64,000 nt of DNA, from contig NZ_JAFCLG010000017.1 in the NCBI RefSeq assembly GCF_018129685.1, positions 1 to 64,000 on the forward strand, written 5' to 3'. This DNA is from Bradyrhizobium manausense (GTDB lineage Bacteria; Pseudomonadota; Alphaproteobacteria; Rhizobiales; Xanthobacteraceae). Both the position numbers and the translations under genes were made by a program. Positions 1 to 8,238 of this stretch are shown one piece after another. Under the pieces are notes generated by a model that was not told where the DNA came from, searched no databases, and worked only from the letters and a program-made list of their open reading frames with translations. Each line of letters begins with the position of its first letter. The first letter of the stretch is position 1.

Positions 1-90
1 GCCCTCATTGCTGTCGCCAGGAAGCTGCTGACCATCCTCAACGCCATGCTGCGCGACCGAAAAATCTATAAGGTCGAACCATCAACATAA
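1..90 (+). CDS. IS110-family transposase, C-terminal end (partial)
   Basis: The first 30 codons of the window read in frame 1 as the tail of a protein ending at the TAA of 88-90. The segment contains RKLLTILNAMLRD, which is the usual closing helix of IS110/IS116/IS902 transposases (the transposase_20 region). The rest of the gene lies before the window, so whether the element is intact cannot be judged. IS110 elements have no long terminal inverted repeats, so the element end cannot be placed here. The next gene, an mlrC remnant starting 178 bases downstream, carries a large internal deletion. Confidence rests on the short but characteristic tail motif. Confidence 0.75.
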   Translation, partial: ALIAVARKLLTILNAMLRDRKIYKVEPST

Positions 91-268
91 CAGTTGCCGG
101 CCTTCGCCGGGACGACACTGAGCATGTGGAAGCGCCTTCTCAAACGACACGCATCCGCAGCATTCCCAAAACGTCTTGACCCTATGCGCGGCGCGAGTGC
201 GTCCCACCTTGCTCTCCTCGCAAAGCCAAGGCTAACGTCGCGCACTTTCGATCGCTGGACTTGAATTG
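91..268. other. Spacer between transposase tail and mlrC remnant
   Basis: No gene is visible. At about 93-115 it holds a small palindrome (GCCGGCCTTCGCCGG followed by GACGACAC), which looks like a piece of the short GTCGTCCCGGC repeats common in Bradyrhizobium genomes. The rest is unremarkable. Confidence 0.35.
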
Positions 269-548
269 ATGACACGTATCGCCATCGGCGGCTTCCTGCA
301 GGAGACCAACACCTTCGCACCGACGAAGGCGACGTTCGCCGACTTCCAGCACGGCGGCGGCTGGCCGGCGATGACGCACGAAACAACGCTTTGCAAATTC
401 GTTCTGCCAATTTCCGTTCCTGATCGCGATCAACTGCGCCGCGCCGGGCGCGATGCCGGCCGACACCGCGTCACTGCCCTGGACGCGGTTGCGTCCGGGC
501 ATCCGCATCAAGCCGAACGGCCCCGTTTTCACTCCCCCTTCACGCTAA
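269..548 (+). pseudogene. mlrC-like M81 metallopeptidase, internally deleted remnant
   Basis: The start at 269 encodes MTRIAIGGFLQETNTFAPTK and then a HGGGWP motif, the conserved N-terminus of the MlrC (microcystin-degradation protein, M81) family. Similarity stops near 388. About 25-30 bases later, in another frame, 412-548 encodes the family's C-terminus (INCAAPGAMPADTASLPW, then PGIRIKPNGP) and stops at TAA 546-548. Roughly 400 residues of the normal protein of about 500 are missing and the two ends are out of frame with each other, so the gene is dead. An IS110 transposase tail lies just upstream, making transposition-linked deletion plausible but unproven. Intact relatives often sit next to M20 peptidases or amidases, as here. 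Confidence 0.7.
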
Positions 549-561
549 CCGGACAGGACCT

Positions 562-1725
562 ATGCCCACCATCGATCGCATCGACGGCTACGCCGACGAA
601 CTCACCGCCATCCGCCGCGACATCCATGCCCATCCCGAGATAGGCTTCGAGGAAGTACGCACCTCCGGCATCGTCGCCGACAAGCTGAAGAGCTGGGGCA
701 TCGAAGTGCATCGCGGTCTCGGCGGTACCGGCGTGATCGGCGTCATCAAGGGCAAGGGTTCGAGCGGCAAGCGCATCGGTCTGCGCGCCGACATGGACGC
801 GCTGCCGATGGAAGAGAATACCAATCTGAAATGGAGCTCGAAGATTCCTGGCCGCTTCCACGGCTGCGGCCATGACGGCCACACCACCATGCTGCTCGGC
901 ACCGCGCGCTATCTCGCCGAGACCCGAAATTTCGACGGCACCGTGCACCTGATCTTCCAGCCGGCCGAGGAAGGCCTCGGTGGCGCGCGTGCAATGATCA
1001 AGGACGGCCTGTTCGAGAAATTTCCCTGCGACGAGCTCTACGGCCTGCACAACGCGCCCGACCTCAACCTCGGCGAGATCGCGATCCTGCCCGGCCCCGC
1101 CATGGCCAGCGCCGACTTCTTCGACCTCCGCATCACCGGCTACGGCGCGCATGGCGCGATGCCCGAACGCTCCAAGGACGCGGTGATCATCGCGACCACG
1201 CTGGCGCAGGCGATCCAGACCATCGTCAGCCGCAACGTCGAGCCGCTCCAGGCTGCCGTCGTGTCGATTACCCAGATCCACGCAGGCTCCGCCTACAACG
1301 TCATTCCCGGCGACGCGCATCTTTGCGGCACCATCCGCACCTTCTCGAAGGACGTCCGCACCCTGGTCAGCGAACGCATCCGCACCATCTGCGCCGGCAT
1401 CGCCAGCGCCTATAGCTGCGCGATCGACGTCGACATCCGCGACACTTTCAACGTGCTGGTCAACCAGGCCGAGCAGTCCAAGGTGGTTGAGGAGGTCGCG
1501 CGCACGATTGTCGATCCGGCCAAGGTCATCACCAGGACCCAGCCGAAGATGGGCAGCGAGGACTTCGCCGACATGCTGGAGACGATTCCCGGCGCCTACT
1601 TCTGGGTTGGTCATGACGGCTCGGTGCCCGTGCACAATCCCGGGTTCGTGCTCGACGACAAGATCCTGCCGATCGGCGCCAGCATGTTCGCCCGGATCAT
1701 CGAAACGCGCATGCCGGTCGCCTGA
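562..1725 (+). CDS. M20D amidohydrolase (hippurate hydrolase/N-acyl amino acid deacylase type)
   Basis: This 387-residue protein is a di-zinc amidohydrolase of the M20D family, which hydrolyses N-acyl amino acids such as hippurate or indole-acetyl conjugates in the cytoplasm. Metal-binding motifs are clear: RADMDALPM around residues 75-83, GCGHDGH at 101-107, the Glu-Glu pair of QPAEEG at 133-138 and MGSEDF near 330-335. Length is typical. ATG at 562 lies 13 bases after the mlrC remnant. The amidase gene begins two bases beyond the stop, so the two are surely co-transcribed and probably act on amide-type substrates in one route. The exact substrate cannot be read from sequence. Confidence 0.88.
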   Translation: MPTIDRIDGYADELTAIRRDIHAHPEIGFEEVRTSGIVADKLKSWGIEVHRGLGGTGVIGVIKGKGSSGKRIGLRADMDALPMEENTNLKWSSKIPGRFHGCGHDGHTTMLLGTARYLAETRNFDGTVHLIFQPAEEGLGGARAMIKDGLFEKFPCDELYGLHNAPDLNLGEIAILPGPAMASADFFDLRITGYGAHGAMPERSKDAVIIATTLAQAIQTIVSRNVEPLQAAVVSITQIHAGSAYNVIPGDAHLCGTIRTFSKDVRTLVSERIRTICAGIASAYSCAIDVDIRDTFNVLVNQAEQSKVVEEVARTIVDPAKVITRTQPKMGSEDFADMLETIPGAYFWVGHDGSVPVHNPGFVLDDKILPIGASMFARIIETRMPVA

Positions 1726-1727
1726 CA

Positions 1728-3149
1728 ATGCAGAAGAAGAGCGCCACCGAGGCGGTCACCTCGCTGCACGATCTCTCCGCGGTCGATCTGATCGCGGGCT
1801 ACCGCGCCAAACAGTTCTCGCCGAGCGAGGTGCTGGAGGATGTGCTCACGCATGTCGCTGCGTGGGAGCCGCATCTGAAGGCGCTCTATGCGTTCGATCC
1901 TGATGGCGCGCGCGAGGCCGCCAAGGCCTCGACCGCGCGCTGGTCCGGGGGCGAGCCATCGGGCCCGCTCGACGGCGTGCCCGTGACGGTCAAGGACAAC
2001 ATCGCGACCAAGGGCGTGCCGGTGCCGCTGGGGGCGGCGAGCGTCAAGCTCGTGCCGGCCGAGAAGGACGCCCCGCCCGCCGCGCGCCTGCGTGAGGCAG
2101 GCGCTATCATCTTCGCCAAGACCACCATGCCCGATTACGGCATGCTGTCCTCGGGACTCTCCTCGTTCCACGCGCTGGCACGCAATCCCTGGGATCTCTC
2201 GAAGAATCCCGGCGGCTCCAGTGCTGGTGCGGGCGCCGCCGCCGCGGCTGGCTACGGGCCCTTGCATCTCGGCACGGATATTGGCGGCTCGATCCGCTTG
2301 CCCGCCGGCTGGTGCGGACTCGTCGGCCTGAAGCCGAGCTTCGGCCGCGTGCCGATCGATCCCGCCTATGTCGGCCGCGTCGCAGGTCCCATGACCCGCA
2401 CGGTCGATGATTGCGCGCTGATGATGAGCGTGATCGCAAAGCCCGACCGGCGCGACGGCACGAGCCTGCCGGCGGAGCCGCTCAACTGGAAGGGGCTGGA
2501 GAAATCCCCGCGCAAGTTGCGGATCGGCCTGATGCTCGATGCAGGCGTTGGCCTTCCGGCGGAAAAGCCGGTCCGCGAGGTCGCGGTGAAAGCGGCCAAG
2601 GCATTCGAATCCGCCGGCAGCGTCGTCACCGAGATCGACGGTATCCTGACGCGCGAGATGCTCGACGGCCTCGACAATTTCTGGCGCGCACGGATGTGGG
2701 ACGATCTGTCGAAGCTGACGCCGGCCGAACAGGCAAAGGTGCTGCCCTACATCTTCAAATGGGGGGTATCAGGTGCGAAGCTGTCGGGCGTCGACGTGAT
2801 CCGCGGCTTCAACCAGACCATGGCGATCCGCAGCGCAGCCTCGAAACTGTTCTGCGAGCTCGACTATGTGATCTCGCCGACCGCGCCGAACGTGAACTAT
2901 GCGGCGGAATGGGCCTCGCCCACCAACGATCCGATGCGGCCGTTCGAGCACATCTGCTATACCGTGCCATGGAATATGTCGGAGAACCCCGCCGTCTCCA
3001 TCAATGGCGGCTTCGACGCCACGGGTTTTCCGATCGGCGTCCAGATCGTCGGCCGCCGCTTCGACGATATCGGCGTGCTCGGCATGGCCAAGGCGTTCGA
3101 GGGCCTGCGCGGAACGCAGAAGCCCTGGCCGAAGCCGCCGGCGAAGTAA
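1728..3149 (+). CDS. Amidase signature (AS) family amidase
   Basis: This is a 473-residue member of the amidase-signature family, cytoplasmic enzymes that hydrolyse carboxylic amides using a Ser-cisSer-Lys triad. The triad is visible as Lys89 in VTVKDNI, the Ser pair of GGSSAGAG at 162-169, and Ser188 in TDIGGSIRLP. Length suits a stand-alone amidase rather than GatA, and no gatB or gatC is nearby. It starts two bases after the M20 hydrolase stop, implying translational coupling. A palindromic repeat follows the stop and separates it from the crotonase. Substrate unknown. Confidence 0.88.
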   Translation: MQKKSATEAVTSLHDLSAVDLIAGYRAKQFSPSEVLEDVLTHVAAWEPHLKALYAFDPDGAREAAKASTARWSGGEPSGPLDGVPVTVKDNIATKGVPVPLGAASVKLVPAEKDAPPAARLREAGAIIFAKTTMPDYGMLSSGLSSFHALARNPWDLSKNPGGSSAGAGAAAAAGYGPLHLGTDIGGSIRLPAGWCGLVGLKPSFGRVPIDPAYVGRVAGPMTRTVDDCALMMSVIAKPDRRDGTSLPAEPLNWKGLEKSPRKLRIGLMLDAGVGLPAEKPVREVAVKAAKAFESAGSVVTEIDGILTREMLDGLDNFWRARMWDDLSKLTPAEQAKVLPYIFKWGVSGAKLSGVDVIRGFNQTMAIRSAASKLFCELDYVISPTAPNVNYAAEWASPTNDPMRPFEHICYTVPWNMSENPAVSINGGFDATGFPIGVQIVGRRFDDIGVLGMAKAFEGLRGTQKPWPKPPAK

Positions 3150-3159
3150 TCCCACACTT

Positions 3160-3266
3160 GTCATTCCGGGTTGCGCCCACTTGGCGCAAGCCCGGAATCC
3201 ATTCATCGGCACTACTGGTGCGGAGAAATGGATTCCGGGCGCGCGCGTCGCGCGCCCCGGAATGAC
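3160..3266. repeat. Intergenic palindrome, family A (copy 1)
   Basis: The element begins GTCATTCCGGG and ends CCCCGGAATGAC, with an inner pair (CCCGGAATCCATT and AATGGATTCCGGG). The transcript would fold into a long two-armed hairpin. It lies between the amidase and the crotonase gene. Eight further copies are listed in this window. Confidence 0.9.
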
Positions 3267-3307
3267 GTGATAGAGAAATGCCAAGAAACCGGGAAGGAAA
3301 CCCACCC

Positions 3308-4198
3308 ATGGCGTATGAGACGATCAAATACGAGGTCGCCGACCAGATCCTCACCATCACGCTGAACCGGCCCGACAAGCTCAACGCCTTCAACGCACAG
3401 ATGCAGGCCGAGCTGATCGACGCGTTCGACGCCGCCGACAAGGACGACAATGTCCGCGCCATCATCGTCACCGGCGCCGGCCGCGGCTTTTGCGCAGGCG
3501 CGGATCTGTCGTCAGGCGCCGACACCTTCGACCGCGACGCGCGCCGCGGGCCGGTGAAGCGCTTGGCCAACGGCAAGGTCGATTACAGCGATCCGCAGGT
3601 GCGCGATGGCGGCGGGCAGGTGACCTTGCGCATCTTCAAATGTCTGAAGCCCGTCATCGCGGCGGTGAACGGCCCCGCGGTCGGCATAGGCGTCACCATG
3701 CAGCTGGCGATGGACATCCGCATTGCGTCGGATGCCGCGCGTTTCGGCTTCGTGTTCTCCCAGCGCGGCATCGTGCCCGAGGCGGCCTCGAGCTGGTTCC
3801 TGCCGCGGATCGTCGGCATCTCGCAGGCGCTGGAATGGTGCTATTCGGGCCGCGTGTTCCCCGCGCAGGAAGCGCTGGCGGGGCGTCTCGTCAGCAAGGT
3901 CGTCGCGCCCGATGATCTGCTGCCGACCGCTCGCGCCCTCGCCAAGGAGTTCGCGGCGAAGACCGCGCCGGTGTCGGTCGCGCTGATCCGCCAGATGATG
4001 TGGCGCATGATGGGCGCGGACGATCCGATGGAGGCCCACAAGGTGGACAGCCGCGGCATCTACGCCCGCGGCCGCTCGGAGGACGTCAAGGAAGGCGTGG
4101 TCTCGTTCCTGGAGAAGCGCCCGGCGCAGTTCAAGAACAAGGTGTCCAGCGATATGCCCGACTATTTCCCGTGGTGGACGGAGCGGGAGTATAAGTGA
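3308..4198 (+). CDS. Enoyl-CoA hydratase/isomerase (crotonase family)
   Basis: The protein of 296 residues is a crotonase-fold enzyme, expected to act on acyl-CoA esters in beta-oxidation or aromatic catabolism. Motifs seen are TLNRPDKLNAFN near the N-terminus, the oxyanion-hole segment GAGRGFCAGADLSS, and AAVNGPAVGIGVTMQLAMDIR with the second oxyanion glycine. FSQRGIVPEAASSWFLPR carries the usual catalytic Glu position. I chose ATG 3308 because AGGAAA precedes it at a good distance and homology starts there; an in-frame ATG at 3278 would add ten residues unlike the family. Specific substrate is not deducible. Confidence 0.88.
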   Translation: MAYETIKYEVADQILTITLNRPDKLNAFNAQMQAELIDAFDAADKDDNVRAIIVTGAGRGFCAGADLSSGADTFDRDARRGPVKRLANGKVDYSDPQVRDGGGQVTLRIFKCLKPVIAAVNGPAVGIGVTMQLAMDIRIASDAARFGFVFSQRGIVPEAASSWFLPRIVGISQALEWCYSGRVFPAQEALAGRLVSKVVAPDDLLPTARALAKEFAAKTAPVSVALIRQMMWRMMGADDPMEAHKVDSRGIYARGRSEDVKEGVVSFLEKRPAQFKNKVSSDMPDYFPWWTEREYK

Positions 4199-4205
4199 CG
4201 CTCTT

Positions 4206-4295
4206 GTAGGGTGGGCAAAGGCGCTCTTGCGCCGTGCCCACCATCCTTGCGTGATGGATACAGATCGTGGGCACGCTTCGCTTTGCCCACCCTAC
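4206..4295. repeat. Intergenic palindrome, family B (copy 1)
   Basis: Bounded by GTAGGGTGGGCAAAG at the left and CTTTGCCCACCCTAC at the right, with GTGCCCACC and GTGGGCAC repeated inside. It fills the gap between the convergent crotonase (+) and quinone reductase (-) genes. A second copy is at 19219-19314. Confidence 0.88.
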
Positions 4296-4316
4296 GGCGC
4301 CGTCACCGCAGCTCCG

Positions 4317-5294
4317 TCATTCCATCACCAGCGCCACGCGTCCGATCGCCTTACGGTCGAGCAGCAACCGCATCGCCTTGGCGCAATCCTCAAGCGGCAG
4401 GCGGTGCGAGACGTTGGGGCGGAGCCTGCCCTCTTCCGCCCATTGCAGCAGCGCCTTCAGGCGCACCTCACCCAGCGCGGGGTCTTTCCGGACCGCCTCG
4501 CCCGCGCGCACCCCTAACACGCTGGCGCCCTTGATCAGCAGCAGATTGGTCTTGGCCGAGCCGATGCCGCCCGTAAAGCCAATCACCAGGAGTCGCGCGC
4601 CCCAGGCGATGCAGCGCATCGAGTTCTCGAACACCTCGCCGCCGACGGGATCGAACACGACATCCGCGCCGCGGCCATCGGTGATGCGCTTGACCGCGTC
4701 ACGAAACGGCTCGCGATCATAGCGCACGAGATGGTCGGCGCCGCGCGATTTTGCGATCGCAAGCTTCTCGTCGCTGGATGCTGTCGCGATCACCGTTGCG
4801 CCCAGCATCTTGCCGATCTCCACCGCCGCGAGTCCAACGCCGCCGCCAGCGCCGTGCACGAGGAGCACTTCACCCGGTTCGACCCGGCCGCGATCGATCA
4901 GCGCATGATAGGCCGTGCCGTGGCCGGCGAGATAGGTCGCGGCTTCCGCGTAATCGAATGTCGATGGTATCGGCGTGAGCTGCGCCGGCGTCACAACGGC
5001 TTCATCCGTGAAGGCGCCATAGCGCATCTTCACGATGACCTTGTCTCCGACGGACACGCCCCTTGCTTCCGCGCCCACTTCCGTCACGTCGCCGGCCGCC
5101 TCCATACCGGGCGTGAACGGCAACTCCGGCTTGAGCTGATATTCGCCTGATGCCATCAGCACGTCAGGAAAATTCAGGCCCGCGGCGCGGATCGCGACGC
5201 GGACCTCGCCGGGCTTCAGGGCTCGCGGGGGAAACTGTTCGAGCCGCAGCGTTTCGGGCGCACCGAGCGCGCGGCAGACGACCGCACGGACCAT
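4317..5294 (-). CDS. NADPH:quinone oxidoreductase-like, zinc-independent MDR family
   Basis: This 325-residue protein is a medium-chain dehydrogenase/reductase of the quinone-reductase branch: it has the GroES-like N-terminal domain (AAGLNFPDVLMASGEYQ near residues 38-54) but no catalytic or structural zinc cysteines, and a Rossmann motif HGAGGGVGLAAVEIGK near 145-160. Such enzymes reduce quinones or enones with NADPH. Its ATG overlaps by one base (TGATG) the stop of the upstream isomerase gene, so the two form an operon. The physiological electron acceptor is unknown. Confidence 0.88.
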   Translation of the reverse strand: MVRAVVCRALGAPETLRLEQFPPRALKPGEVRVAIRAAGLNFPDVLMASGEYQLKPELPFTPGMEAAGDVTEVGAEARGVSVGDKVIVKMRYGAFTDEAVVTPAQLTPIPSTFDYAEAATYLAGHGTAYHALIDRGRVEPGEVLLVHGAGGGVGLAAVEIGKMLGATVIATASSDEKLAIAKSRGADHLVRYDREPFRDAVKRITDGRGADVVFDPVGGEVFENSMRCIAWGARLLVIGFTGGIGSAKTNLLLIKGASVLGVRAGEAVRKDPALGEVRLKALLQWAEEGRLRPNVSHRLPLEDCAKAMRLLLDRKAIGRVALVME

Positions 5295-5902
5295 CAGGCC
5301 GCGCTCGCCTTGCTGCGCAGTAGCGCCTCGCGGATCAGCGGCAGGCGGTCATTGCCGAAGTACATGTCGGTCTTGTTCACGAAGATCGTGGGCGAACCGA
5401 AGCCGCCGCGCGCGACGACTTCCTCCGTATTGGCCTTGAGCTGATCCTTGATGGTTTGTTCCGAAATGCCGGCAAAGAACTTCTGCTCCTCGACGCCGAC
5501 TCTCTTGCAGATCTCGGCGAGCACGGCGTCCTGCGAAATGTCCTTGTCGCCGCCCCAATAGGCCTCGAACACAGCGGTTGCGAACGGCACCATGTCCTTG
5601 CCCAGCCAGATGCAGCCGCGCATCGCCTTGACACTGTTCACCGGAAACACAGTCGGCGGCATCTTGATCGCCAGCCCCGCCGAGCGCGCCCAGTCGGCAA
5701 GGTCCTTCTTCATGTAGCGCGCCTTCAACGGCACCGGCGTCTCGCGCTGTGCATAGACGCTCGGGTTGACGGTGTTGAAGATGCCGCCGACCAGGATCGG
5801 CCGCCAGACGATCTCGGCGCCGAGCTCTTTGGCCAGCGGCTGGATGTTGTGGAAGGCGAGATAGGTCCAGGGACTGGAACAGTCGAAGAAGAATTCGATC
5901 AT
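5294..5902 (-). CDS. 2-hydroxychromene-2-carboxylate isomerase/DsbA-like (GST kappa) protein
   Basis: The 202-residue product belongs to the DsbA/GST-kappa thioredoxin-fold family annotated as 2-hydroxychromene-2-carboxylate isomerase, a glutathione-dependent enzyme of naphthalene-type catabolism. The N-terminal IEFFFDCSSPWTYLAF gives the thioredoxin strand and the Ser-Pro pair typical of the kappa class in place of a CxxC. The C-terminal GGFGSPTIFVNKTDMYFGNDRL is also typical. I start at ATG 5902, since the frame upstream of it runs through a repeat. The gene overlaps the following quinone reductase by one base. The true substrate may differ from chromene carboxylates. Confidence 0.83.
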   Translation of the reverse strand: MIEFFFDCSSPWTYLAFHNIQPLAKELGAEIVWRPILVGGIFNTVNPSVYAQRETPVPLKARYMKKDLADWARSAGLAIKMPPTVFPVNSVKAMRGCIWLGKDMVPFATAVFEAYWGGDKDISQDAVLAEICKRVGVEEQKFFAGISEQTIKDQLKANTEEVVARGGFGSPTIFVNKTDMYFGNDRLPLIREALLRSKASAA

Positions 5903-5932
5903 GGTGTTTCCTTTGTCGCGTTTGGTCTCGCT

Positions 5933-6055
5933 CCCCGTCATTGCGAGCGAAGCGAAGCAATCCAGAATCTTTCCACGGAAAGGCTCTGGATTGCTTCGTC
6001 GCATCAGCGCAAAATTGCTTCGCAATTTTGTCGCGAGCTCCTCGCAATGACGGGG
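5933..6055. repeat. Intergenic palindrome, family D
   Basis: A 123-base element with outer arms CCCCGTCATTGCGAG and CTCGCAATGACGGGG, and inner inverted pairs (AATCCAGA and TCTGGATT; AAAATTGC and GCAATTTT). It separates the isomerase gene from the GST gene. This class (GTCATTGCGAGCGAAGCGAAGCAATCC) is widespread in Bradyrhizobium and other bacteria. Confidence 0.88.
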
Positions 6056-6068
6056 AGAGCGGTAGCCG

Positions 6069-6770
6069 TCACTTCTTTCCCAATACTTCCTTAGCCCGCT
6101 GGCCGAACATGATCTTGCGTGATTCCTCATCGAACGGCTCTTTCACGAATTTGCCGATCGCAATCCCCGCCTGCACCTGCGGCCTGGCGCGCACCTCGGC
6201 GTACCAGCGCTTCACGTTCGGATAGTCGTCCAGCGTAAAGCCCTGCGCCTTGTGGGTCATGGTCCAAGGGAAGCAGGCGATGTCGGCAATGGAATAGTCG
6301 CCGGCGACATAGGCGCCGGTCTTGGCGAGTTGCCGGTCGAGCACGCCATAGAGCCGCGCCGCCTCGTCGCGGTAGCGCTCGATCGCGTAAGGGATCTTCT
6401 CCGCCGCATAAAGCGCGAAATGGCCGTGCTGGCCGAGCATCGGCCCGAGCCCCGCCATCTGCCACATCACCCACTGGATCGTGGTGGAGCGGCCGCGCAG
6501 GTCGCCTGGAAGGAAACGGCCGGTCTTCTCCGCCAGATAGATCAGGATCGCCCCGGTCTCGAACACCGAGAACGGCGCGCCGCCGTCTGCAGGATCGTGA
6601 TCGACGATCGCGGGAATACGGTTGTTGGGCGAGATCGCCAGAAACTCAGGCGCAAACTGCTCGCCGGCGCGGATGTTGACGGGCTTCACGGTGTAGGGAA
6701 GCCCGAGTTCCTCCAGCATGATCGAGATTTTCCAGCCGTTCGGCGTAGGCGCATAATGGAGGTCGATCAT
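6069..6770 (-). CDS. Glutathione S-transferase, Nu/YfcG-like
   Basis: The protein of about 233 residues has an N-terminal thioredoxin-like GSH-binding domain (IDLHYAPTPNGWKISIMLEE, then NNRIPAIVDHD) and an all-helical C-terminal domain (YSIADIACFPW). The Thr/Asn pair of the YAPTPNGWK segment replaces the Cys, Ser or Tyr of other classes, as in the Nu-class enzymes YfcG and YghU, which are disulfide-bond oxidoreductases using glutathione. GTG 6773 could also start the frame; I prefer ATG 6770, preceded by AGGGAAGG. The closest named class is an inference from motif style. Confidence 0.83.
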   Translation of the reverse strand: MIDLHYAPTPNGWKISIMLEELGLPYTVKPVNIRAGEQFAPEFLAISPNNRIPAIVDHDPADGGAPFSVFETGAILIYLAEKTGRFLPGDLRGRSTTIQWVMWQMAGLGPMLGQHGHFALYAAEKIPYAIERYRDEAARLYGVLDRQLAKTGAYVAGDYSIADIACFPWTMTHKAQGFTLDDYPNVKRWYAEVRARPQVQAGIAIGKFVKEPFDEESRKIMFGQRAKEVLGKK

Positions 6771-6878
6771 CACCTTCCCTGCCGTCGCCGCTGGAATAGT
6801 GGGCGACTTTTGTTGTTCTGTACCTCGACGTTAAGACATGGCAGACAGAGGCGCAATCGCAACCCGCCGGGAGGACCC

Positions 6879-7901
6879 ATGCTGTTTCCAACGACGATCG
6901 CCGGCTCCTTGCCCAAGCCGGAATGGCTGGCCGAGCCCAACATGCTCTGGGCGCCCTGGAAGTCGCAAGGCGACGAGCTGGCCAGCGCCAAGCGAGACGC
7001 GACGTTGATCTGGCTGAAGATCCAGGAAGATGCCGGCATCGACATCGTCACCGAGGGCGAGCAGGCCCGGCAGCATTTCGTGCACGGTTTTCTGGAGAAG
7101 ATCGAGGGCATCGACTTCGCCCACAAGGTCGAGATGGGCATCCGGAAAGATCGCTACAAGGCGATGGTGCCGCAGGTGGTCGGGCCGCTGCGGTTGAAGG
7201 GGCGCGTCCACGATTTTGAGGCGCGCGTCGCGCGCACCCACACCAGGAAGAAGCTGAAATTCACCCTGCCCGGTCCGATGACCATCATCGACACCATTGC
7301 GGACCGTTACTATGGCGACCGCGTCAAGATGGCCTTCGCCTTCGCCGAGCTCTTGAACGAAGAGGCCAAGGCGCTCCAGGCCGACGGCGTCGATCTCGTG
7401 CAGTTCGACGAGCCCGCCTTCAACGTCTACATGGACGAGGTCAACGACTGGGGCATCAAGGCGCTGGAGCGCGCCGCGCAGGGGCTCACCTGCACCACCG
7501 CCGTCCACATCTGCTACGGCTACGGCATCAAGGCCAATACCGACTGGAAGGAGACGCTCGGCGCGCAGTGGCGGCAGTATGAGCAGATTTTTCCGGCGAT
7601 CGACGCCAGCCCGATCCAGCAGGTCGCGATCGAGTGCCGCAATTCGAAGGTGCCGCTCGATCTGCTCGCGCTCTTGAAGAACAAGGTCGTGCAGGCCGGC
7701 GTGATCGATGTGGCCAGCGACACCGTCGAGACGGCCGAGGACGTCGTGCAGGTGATCGACGCGGTCTCGAAATTCGTACCCAGGAGCAACATCATCGCCA
7801 CCACCAATTGCGGCATGGCGCCGATGCGGCGCGAGATCGCCGAAGCCAAGCTGATGGCACTCGGAGCCGGCGCCGCGCTGGCCCGCGAGAAGCTTGGCTG
7901 A
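6879..7901 (+). CDS. MetE C-terminal-like (core MetE) cobalamin-independent methionine synthase family protein
   Basis: The 340-residue protein matches only the catalytic C-terminal half of MetE. Zinc ligands are visible as His and Cys in AVHICYGYG, the Glu region of VAIECRNSKV, and Cys in TTNCGMAPM near the C-terminus. FPTTIAGSLPKPEW is the usual substrate-binding start. Full MetE is about 750 residues, so this is a stand-alone core enzyme, of the type proposed in other bacteria to make methionine from simpler methyl donors than triglutamyl folate. ATG 6879 follows GGGAGGAC. Its stop overlaps the start of the next small gene. The methyl donor is not known. Confidence 0.8.
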   Translation: MLFPTTIAGSLPKPEWLAEPNMLWAPWKSQGDELASAKRDATLIWLKIQEDAGIDIVTEGEQARQHFVHGFLEKIEGIDFAHKVEMGIRKDRYKAMVPQVVGPLRLKGRVHDFEARVARTHTRKKLKFTLPGPMTIIDTIADRYYGDRVKMAFAFAELLNEEAKALQADGVDLVQFDEPAFNVYMDEVNDWGIKALERAAQGLTCTTAVHICYGYGIKANTDWKETLGAQWRQYEQIFPAIDASPIQQVAIECRNSKVPLDLLALLKNKVVQAGVIDVASDTVETAEDVVQVIDAVSKFVPRSNIIATTNCGMAPMRREIAEAKLMALGAGAALAREKLG

Positions 7902-8134
7902 TGCCGCCGATCCGGCCCGCCCTGGTCATGGCTGTGCTTGCGGCGTTCACGCCGCGGGCGCATGCGGAAGACCGCTCGGTGCTTCTCAATTGCAAGGTGA
8001 CGGTCGAGCGGGCCTCCAAGGACGCGAAAGCCGTGAGCGAAGCTGACCTTACCCGCTGCCGCCAGATCATCCGCGAATGGGCCTTGCGCGATGCTCGGAC
8101 GACGGTGGATGAGAACGGGCGGCCGCTGCGCTAG
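7901..8134 (+). CDS. Small exported protein of unknown function
   Basis: The 77-residue product starts at the ATG that overlaps the stop of the MetE-like gene (TGATG), so it is translated from the same mRNA. Residues 1-22 form a signal peptide (ALVMAVLAAFTPRAHA, cleavage after AHA predicted). The mature part has two cysteines (LLNCKV and LTRCRQ) that could form a disulfide. I recognise no family; periplasmic location is inferred. Confidence 0.65.
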   Translation: MPPIRPALVMAVLAAFTPRAHAEDRSVLLNCKVTVERASKDAKAVSEADLTRCRQIIREWALRDARTTVDENGRPLR

Positions 8135-8167
8135 GGCACGATGGAGTCAGGTTCGATCGGCGTCCGG

Positions 8168-8196
8168 GGTCACCTCTCCCTACGGGAGAGGTGACC
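8168..8196. repeat. 13-bp perfect hairpin (family F), possible two-way terminator
   Basis: GGTCACCTCTCCC and GGGAGAGGTGACC pair perfectly around a TAC loop. The hairpin lies between two convergent genes (ends at 8134 and 8239). No T-run follows on either strand, so factor-independent termination is uncertain; the sequence resembles a short repeat common in these genomes. Confidence 0.6.
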
Positions 8197-8238
8197 TGAG
8201 CTCTCGTTCGCATCGATTCAACCTAACCACACTCCGCT

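Noticed and set aside
529..1728. 399-codon frame opposite the M20 hydrolase
   Set aside because: A shadow frame of a GC-rich gene: composition is dominated by Asp, Arg, Ala, Gly and His, with no family resemblance. The sense gene has all catalytic motifs.
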